DNA from: Desmodus rotundus
Lineage: Eukaryota > Chordata > Mammalia > Chiroptera > Phyllostomidae
Direction: 5' to 3'
DNA length: 64,000 nt
Assembly (NCBI RefSeq): GCF_022682495.2
Contig: NC_071389.1
Span: forward strand, 180,960,556-181,024,555
In this document: one piece after another, positions 58,068-64,000 of the stretch
Position numbering within the stretch: the first letter of the stretch is position 1
Layout: each line of letters starts with the position of its first letter
Made by a program: the position numbers and the translations under genes
The notes under the pieces: model-generated
Told to the model about the DNA's origin: nothing
The model's input: the letters and a program-made list of their open reading frames with translations, nothing else
Databases searched by the model: none

Positions 58068-58283
58068 CCAAGTTCGCGGAGGAGGCATGCTCTCTCCTGG
58101 CGTCCTCCAAGTTCGAGGCCTGTCACCACGCTGTGAGCCCCCTGCCCTACCTGCAGAATTGCCACTACGACGTCTGCTCCTGCTCTGACGGCAAGGACTG
58201 CCTGTGCAACGCTGTGGCCAACTATGCCGCCGCCTGTGCCCGGAAAGGCGTGCACGTCGTGTGGCGGGAGCCCAGCTTCTGTG
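58068..58283 (+). CDS. VWF: VWF exon 15: C8-2 module of D2
   Basis: This 216-nt exon encodes residues 577 (part) to 649 (part). C8 layout: [41 protein letters not shown]. The cysteines match exon 7's C8 and human C8-2. At the exon end Pro-Ser-Phe-Cys replaces the remembered Pro-Gly-Arg-Cys. GC-rich. Confidence 0.98.
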
Positions 58284-60184
58284 GTGGGTGCGCTCCCTGC
58301 CTGCCACCCCCTCCTGGAAACCCAACGGATGCCCTCTGTCTCCGTGCCCTCGTTCTTTACTTAGCACTGTTTGAGCATTCCTGCGTTCTGACAAGCAAGG
58401 GGTGTGGGAACAGTTCATTCGCAGCCACTTTCCCCTCCCATCTCCCAGCAAGCCATGGTGGTGGGGACTGGCTCGCTCATAGGACGGTCTAGCCATTCCG
58501 ACCTGTTTCAGGAGGGCAAGCTGGACTCCTTACCTGGAGGCCTAGAACACTGGTGTCCCTGCCAAGCAGGTATTTCCTGTGCCTGCTGCCACCTAGTGTC
58601 GGCCACCTGTCCGGCCAGACTGTGGAGTGAGTGCGTCTCTGCATCCCTGGAGGGTCTATGAAGGCAGTGGGATAGGCACCTTACCAATCCTTTCCTCTAA
58701 ACTTCAGGCAAACCTTTGGTGGACTCCCAGCCCAAATCTCAGGCATTGTATAAAGTTATATGAAGTGGAATGACATCATTGTCCCCAGATGACTTTAGAG
58801 TCTCCCTCTGCCCTGTTAAGTTCCTGGCACCAGAGTTGGAATCTGTCTGCCCCACACTCCGGTCCCACGTGGTTGCACTGTGCTCACCTTTTGCTGTTAT
58901 TGTCGTTGCTCTGGGGATGTTGCTGAGTGCCCAGTGTGACCAGGAAATGGCGGTGATACAGACCTGAACCTTCCTTTTAGAGATACAGATGGGACTGCTT
59001 TCCTACTAGGTGCCTATCACACTGACTGAAATGATAATTAGGTTACTGCAGGGGTAACCAAGGAAGGCTTTCAGGAGGCAGTGTACTTAATCAGGCTTTT
59101 AAAAGACAGCCTCCTCCTCCGCCCTTTGGCAGAAAAGAGCTGTTTCCAACAGTGGAACAGTAGTAGTGATGTGTTGAAGTGAGGAGGGTGATCTGGAAGG
59201 AGAAGGTGTAATGGATATTCTGATTTGTAGGGCTCAGTGGATGTGTTTGGAGACAAAAATATTGGTGATCTTGATGGAAGCAGAAAAATAGGAGCTATGA
59301 GAAATGGTGAAAGGACTTAATATCATGTGTCTGAGAGAAGTTTAGGTATGGGGTTTGCTGAGCCAGCTCACGTTTTGAGTCTTAGCACTGTCACGTAAAA
59401 GAGGAGCAGAGATGCGTGTGAGGACGGAAGGGAACAAGTGTGCGACCTGTGTGGTTGTGCCCCCTCGTTCCTCTAGCTGTGGGACGGCACAGGTCTGGCA
59501 GCTGGACGGACTAAGGCTGAGCCCTTGTCGGCCACTTGCCTGTGACTTCCCTGCTCTGTGATCTTGTGCCCTTCACTTCACCCGTCCAGACTTCAGGTCC
59601 TCACGAGTGTTTGCTGTTTAGAAATGGGGGGAAGTAATGAGGGGTAATGGATGTGATGTTTGTGAACCTGCCTTGCTTGTCCAACAGTGTTAGAAATGAT
59701 TCACTAGCAGTGTGCTAGAGCATCTGAAGGGTCTCCTTGTTTAGGAGACTCTCCTAGAATGCTGAGGGCATTGCGAACTATTCTTTAATCACCCAAGAAC
59801 AGCTGTTCTTGACCCCCACTGACAGCAGCTTTGGCAGGGGCTGAGATTGGGTTAGAGTGTTCCCGACCCCCGAGGCTTTAAGGTGCAGCAGAAAGTGCTG
59901 GGCAGTGGGGAGAGAAATCTGCCTCTATGGGTTATGTGGAGGTGAACCAGAGAAAAGACTGGCCAGATGGCCTTGGGTTGTTCCTCGGAGCCCAAGGAGG
60001 GTGGGCAGGACTCCTGGGTTCATTCTGTTTCTTAAACCACCGACTCCATCCAGAAGAAGTCACACCAACTGGGGACACTCGTGGAGCAAGGACTGACCAC
60101 GTAGCTATGTTGTGGGATGCTGTGAGGGGATTCCAGAGAAGCACTCACATTTCGCTTTCCTTGTAAACTGGTTGTTCCCTTTGG

Positions 60185-60300
60185 GAAGACAGGACTATAG
60201 GCTCCTTGAAGGCAGGGACCAAGTTTTACCATCTCTGCCTCCCCGAGCCTAGCACAGCCCTTGGCATGCAGTGGGAACACACTAAATGTCTCCTAAATGG
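60185..60300 (-). mobile_element. L2 3'-end fragment, antisense
   Basis: 'Ggctccttgaaggcagggacc', 'cctagcacagcccttggcat', 'acactaaatgtctcc', a classic reversed L2 end. Confidence 0.7.
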
Positions 60301-61394
60301 AAATGGGCATTTTTCTAGGGAAGGAAAAATTTAATATGGCTGCAAGGCAGTTCTAGAGACAGTCTGTCAGAGAATAGAGGCAGCTCTTAGGTCCAGCTGC
60401 TCCTTAATGAGTGAAATGTGCCCTTATCATTGTGGGCTCAGTGGGTTGAAAGTGATTTCCATCTTTATTGTCCAGCTTGCTCCCATCTTAACCCACCCTT
60501 GCCCTAAATGCTCATCCAGTGCTCCAACCTCTCTGCTGGAAAAAAATCTATGTCTAATGTGTTAGTGAGCCCCTTCCTCCCCGGCTCCCTTCAAATGCCA
60601 AGCCCAGAGCAGCTGCAGGAGGGAGAGTCTGCAGGGAACTCCCGGGGAGGCCCCCCACCCTCATTTCTGAGGTTCAGGACAGGGCTTTTTGGGACAGCTT
60701 CTGTGAGAGCTGTGTCAGTGGGTTTCACAGTGGAATGGACTCTAACAGAGGGGGGACGGATTCTGATGGTCCCGGGAAGAGTGTCCTGAGTGGGGGTCTC
60801 ATTTCTTGGACAATAGCTGATCAGCAACAGGAAAGCATTTTGCTCCCCACACCTCCCAGTAAAGAATCATGAGACTTCTGTGAACGCAGAAAGTGGGGTA
60901 CGTGTCGGCCAGAGTCCAGGAGGGCCAGGTGTTCTCAGGCCCAGACCTATCTCAGGGGCATCCCTCCCAGCCGGAGCCTGCTGAGGGGCTGGGGCTATGT
61001 TTCCCCAGTAATCGCACTGTAATAACGGCAGGGAACGTTTACCATGTGCGGTGTGTTGCTCTAAACGTGGCAGCTCACTGAGCTGTCACAGGTGGATGTG
61101 GTTATTACATTCTGGGGGAAGCTGCTCAAAGTCTCCTCATGAACTGATGGCAGAACTGGGGCCTAAACCAGGAACTTGGGTTTCAGAGCCCCCTCTCTTA
61201 GCTGCTTTGTCACTTGGCCACACTTCCTTCTGGTTCTTGTCTGTTGCGCTATTTCTATGTGGGAGGCCAGGAGGGCGGAGGGCTGTAGGTAGGTGTGAGC
61301 TGCCCACTGCGCTGGGGCAGGAATTAAAGTGTCCCTGCTCTCTGTGACTGGTATATCCTCAAAAGCGTGGTTCCTAAGGGACTGTTTCCTTTTT

Positions 61395-61640
61395 AGAGCC
61401 TAATGGTTAAAAGCATGAGCTTTTGGATCACAGAGAGCTGGGTTCAAGTCCTGCCTCTGCTTCTTCCTGTGACCCATGACCCTGACAAGTCACTTAGCTT
61501 GAGTGTCAGTTTTCTCACCCATGGGAAGGTGGATATGAGACCTAACTCACTGAGAGAGGTGTAAAAGGCATACAGCCTGTGTTAAGAGCAGGGTATACAG
61601 TAGGTGCTCAGTAAATCATGGCCATTATTGTTATTGTCAC
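61395..61640 (+). mobile_element. MIR SINE
   Basis: Near full-length sense MIR: 'taatggttaaaagcatgagc', 'gagctgggttcaagtcctgc', 'tcagttttctcacccatggg', 'cagtaggtgctcagtaaatc'. Confidence 0.9.
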
Positions 61641-61976
61641 CATGGGAGAAATGCCCTTGTCCATCAATTCTAGTTCTTTTTAATATCCACAGCTTCACTG
61701 TCCACCAGGATTTCTACTCTGTCCCAGGCTTTGAGAATTCAGAGATGACTGAGCGTGGCCTCTGTGGTTAAGCAGAGGAAACATGTGTATCCCTAATTAT
61801 AACAGACACTTGTGAGAGTAAAAATACACTCTGCTCATAGTGGGAAAGAAAAGCAGTGACCGTATAGATATAACTCGGGGCTCACAGCTGCGAGGGTTGG
61901 TACCCCAAGTCCTAGAACCACGGTCCTCATCATCTTGTTTCCACTGAGGCCTTTCTCCCCTTCCCCCCTCTCCCAG

Positions 61977-62217
61977 CGCTGAGCTGCCCACAGGACCAGG
62001 TGTACCTGCAGTGCGGGACCCCCTGCAACATGACCTGCCGCTCCCTCTCTTTCCCTGGTGAGGAATGCAATGAGATCTGCCTGGAGGGCTGCTTCTGTCC
62101 CCCAGGGCTGTACCTGGATGACAGGGGAGACTGTGTGCCCAAGGCCCAGTGCCCCTGTTACTACGATGGTGAGATCTTCCAGCCCGAAGACATCTTCTCA
62201 GACCATCACACCATGTG
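61977..62217 (+). CDS. VWF: VWF exon 16: TIL-2 module of D2
   Basis: This 241-nt exon encodes residues 649 (part) to 729 (part). TIL-2: [16 protein letters not shown] (sequon at Asn666), [13 protein letters not shown]. It includes Asp-Arg-Gly-Asp-Cys: the RGD at residues 698-700 (62123-62131) is also in human. Then [13 protein letters not shown]. It ends in phase 2 at a split Cys codon completed in exon 17, outside the window. Donor GTGAGT is consensus. Confidence 0.98.
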
Positions 62218-62254
62218 GTGAGTGCAAGCACCAGGGAAAGGAAATGGTCCTCCA

Positions 62255-62375
62255 AGTCCTTCATTTCACTGGTGGGTAAGCTGAGGCTGCAAGAAAGGAA
62301 GGGACTTGTCCAGAGTTGCACAGGAAGTCAGGGCAGAGCTGGGACTTCACCCAGGTCTTCTGACTTTCTTACGAT
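62255..62375 (-). mobile_element. MIR fragment, antisense
   Basis: 'Cttcatttcactggtgggtaa', 'gggacttgtccagagttgca', 'agggcagagctgggacttcac', reversed MIR core. Confidence 0.7.
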
Positions 62376-63030
62376 GTAGAGAACTAGAACTGCAGGCTGG
62401 CGGTAGGATTTCTTGAGCTTTATTACCAACTAACATGTGTTGGGCCCCATTTCCCCACTCTGGGTCTCAGTGTCCCTTTTCCAGAACAGGATATAGGAGC
62501 TCTCCTTGTTCCCCACCCCTTTGGCCTCGTGTCAGTCTCTCTGGTCAAAACGTTTGAACCAGGAGAAAAGTCATCGCAGAAGTGTTGCCTCAGTGGTGCA
62601 TTGCTGACTTGCTTCGTGCACATCCCTTAGAAATAGCTCTAAGTAGTGCCTGCTTCTTGCAGCCCTTTGCCTGGGCCCTGTCTCATGGCCAGCTTCAGCA
62701 GGGTTGCCATGGTCACAAAAGACATTTGTAGCAGAACCTTTGTTGGGCACCTTCCTTGGCACCTGCCCTGTCCCTGGTGCTGGGCTAGAGATGGGGAATC
62801 TGAAGATGAACCAGACAGTGGGGGCCCCAAAGGAGCTGACAGCTTACTAGGGAGACCAGTCACACTGTCTGATTATGGGAGATTTCAAACCGACATAAAA
62901 GAGAGAGATAGTGTAAGGGGCCCTACTGAATTCATCCCGGCTTCAGTGAGTATCCGCACTTTGTCATTTTTAGTTTATCTATTCCCGCCTCCCCTTTTTG
63001 GCAGGAATAGTCTACAGAAAACCTGAGTTA

Positions 63031-63245
63031 TTCTTTTTTTTATTTTTTAAGATTTTATTTATTTATTTTTAGAGAGCAGAAGGGACGGAGAGGGAGAGAA
63101 ACATCAAGGTGTGGTTGCCTCTCGAGTGCCCTGCAATGGGGACCTGGTCGGCAACCCAGGCATGCGCCCTAGACTGGGAATTGAACCAGCGACTCTTTGG
63201 TTTGCAGGCCCGGCGCTCAATCCCCTGATCTACACCAGCCATGGC
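63031..63245 (-). mobile_element. VES SINE, antisense
   Basis: Reverse copy: TTAAGATTTTATTTATTTAT tail, 'ggacggagagggagagaaac', 'gccctagactgggaattgaa', and 'ctacaccagccatggc' head. Confidence 0.93.
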
Positions 63246-64000
63246 TATTCTATCATCTTATCTGAAAATAATTCAATATCTATTTCTAGTAGAGAAGCAC
63301 TTTAAAAATCCTAACCATAATACCATTACTAACCTAAACATTAACAATTCCTTGGTAACATCTAACATTCCATCCACATTCACTTTTTCCTGATTGTCTC
63401 AAAATATTTATTTGTAGTTGTTTTGTTCAAATCAAGATCCAAACGAGGTCTGCACATTGTATTTGGTATGAAGCTGTTTCTCATCATTCCAGTGAGATCA
63501 ATTTGTAGCCCCTCCTACCTTCATGTACCCAAAACAGGTTGTTTAGACTTATCTTAAGACAGCTGTGGCCATTGGACTTGGATTTCAGTGACATGTGTAG
63601 TATACCCCTCTAGACTGTGACCTCCCCAAGAGCAGAGGACATATGTTAGGCCCTGATCCCCAACACCTAACCCAGTTCTGGCAGAGAGTAAGTACAGCTG
63701 ATGTTTTGAGGTGAAATAACAATAACATTTGGTAGACTCACTATATCAGAGACATAAAAGACCACTCCTTCAGAAGAGGGAAAGATTTGTTTCCATTTGG
63801 GAGGAGTTGGGGAAGACCCAAGCCAGCAGGTAGCTCCTGAGTTTGAGGGGGATTCTAACAGCAGGGGTAGGGTGGAGCAATGGGAGGCGGGCCTGGTAGG
63901 CGGGGCTGAGGTGCTGGGACTGAAACACACAAGGAGTGCTCATCCATCACCAAGGTCAGTACGTGGGGGAAATGTATGTTGTATGCAGAAAAGATAGGAC

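Larger units (their letters stand above)
58284..61976 (+). other. VWF: VWF intron 15
   Basis: 3693 bp, GT-AG. Contains L2-like pieces (around 59010-59100 and 60185-60300), a MIR-like antisense stretch (61020-61190) and a clear MIR (61395-61640). The acceptor has a long tract, CCTTCCCCCCTCTCCCAG. No gene otherwise. Confidence 0.9.
11805..64000 (+). other. VWF: von Willebrand factor gene, 5' part (exons 1-16; continues beyond window)
   Basis: The gene spans non-coding exon 1 through exon 16 and runs off the right edge inside intron 16. The coding exons sum to 2186 nt, covering a 22-residue signal peptide, the D1 domain and most of D2 of the propeptide. Known role of the family: VWF is secreted by endothelium and megakaryocytes as large disulfide-linked multimers that tether platelets and carry factor VIII, and the D1-D2 propeptide acts as the assembly template in the Golgi. 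All splice sites are GT-AG, there is no frameshift or stop, and cysteines appear conserved against the human protein as I remember it. Full intron structure excludes a processed copy. The mature subunit (D' onward) and the normal propeptide cleavage site are not in the window. Confidence 0.97.
62218..64000 (+). other. VWF: VWF intron 16 (5' part)
   Basis: Starts GTGAGT and runs off the window. Holds an antisense MIR-like stretch (62255-62375), L2-like sequence (62750-62850) and a VES SINE (63031-63245). 63250-64000 shows no exon: nothing resembling exon 17 and its dibasic cleavage site was found. Confidence 0.88.

Noticed and set aside
11805..62217. VWF pseudogene rather than the true gene
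   Set aside because: The human pseudogene covers middle exons only. Here promoter, exon 1, all introns, intact splice sites and open frames are present.
63250..64000. VWF exon 17 within the last 750 bp
   Set aside because: No segment starts with the expected Cys-Tyr-Cys-Glu-Asp continuation after an AG, and no dibasic cleavage region was found.

Overview
The window is mammalian chromosomal DNA, almost certainly from a bat. It carries the promoter and the first 16 exons of the von Willebrand factor gene (VWF) on the + strand. Exons 2-16 all have GT-AG borders and open frames. Their lengths (55, 165, 103, 209, 125, 217, 123, 112, 47, 137, 139, 101, 196, 216 and 241 nt) match the human exon lengths I remember. 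Joined in order they give 2186 coding nt, or 728 codons plus two bases: the signal peptide and most of the VWF propeptide (D1 and most of D2). Exon 17, with the normal propeptide cleavage site, lies beyond the window. The bat assignment rests on seven VES-type tRNA-derived SINEs and on a young half-L1 element with a 3' tail of the kind I associate with bats. Active L1 makes a non-pteropodid bat more likely. This is inference, not a database match.

Layout. 1-11.7 kb is the upstream intergenic region: old L1 fragments on both strands, MLT1-type LTR pieces, an L2 piece, two VES SINEs, an RPL17 processed pseudogene (9.46-10.1 kb) and a long GT-rich microsatellite about 0.55-0.77 kb before the gene. 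11.70-12.04 kb is the core promoter and non-coding exon 1. From 13.2 to 62.2 kb lie coding exons 2-16, separated by introns of 0.28 to 13.8 kb; intron 6 is the largest. The last 1.8 kb is the start of intron 16.

The product is a secreted, multidomain glycoprotein precursor of endothelial cells and megakaryocytes. Its D1-D2 propeptide drives multimer assembly in the Golgi and packing into Weibel-Palade bodies. The CGLC motifs (residues 159-162 and 521-524), the N-glycosylation sequons at 99, 156, 211 and 666, and the propeptide RGD at 698-700 are all present, so the locus looks functional.

Points of most interest: an R-C-K-R furin-like motif in D1 (residues 199-202) where I recall W-C-E-R in human; apparent loss of the downstream GATA element in exon 1; a complete half-L1 insertion (intact 231-codon ORF1, no ORF2, exact 16-bp target duplication) nested in an older LTR in intron 6; a 25-bp perfect inverted repeat in intron 5; and a small inverted-repeat element in intron 5. 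I saw no wholly new biological system. Human comparisons are from memory and are marked as such.
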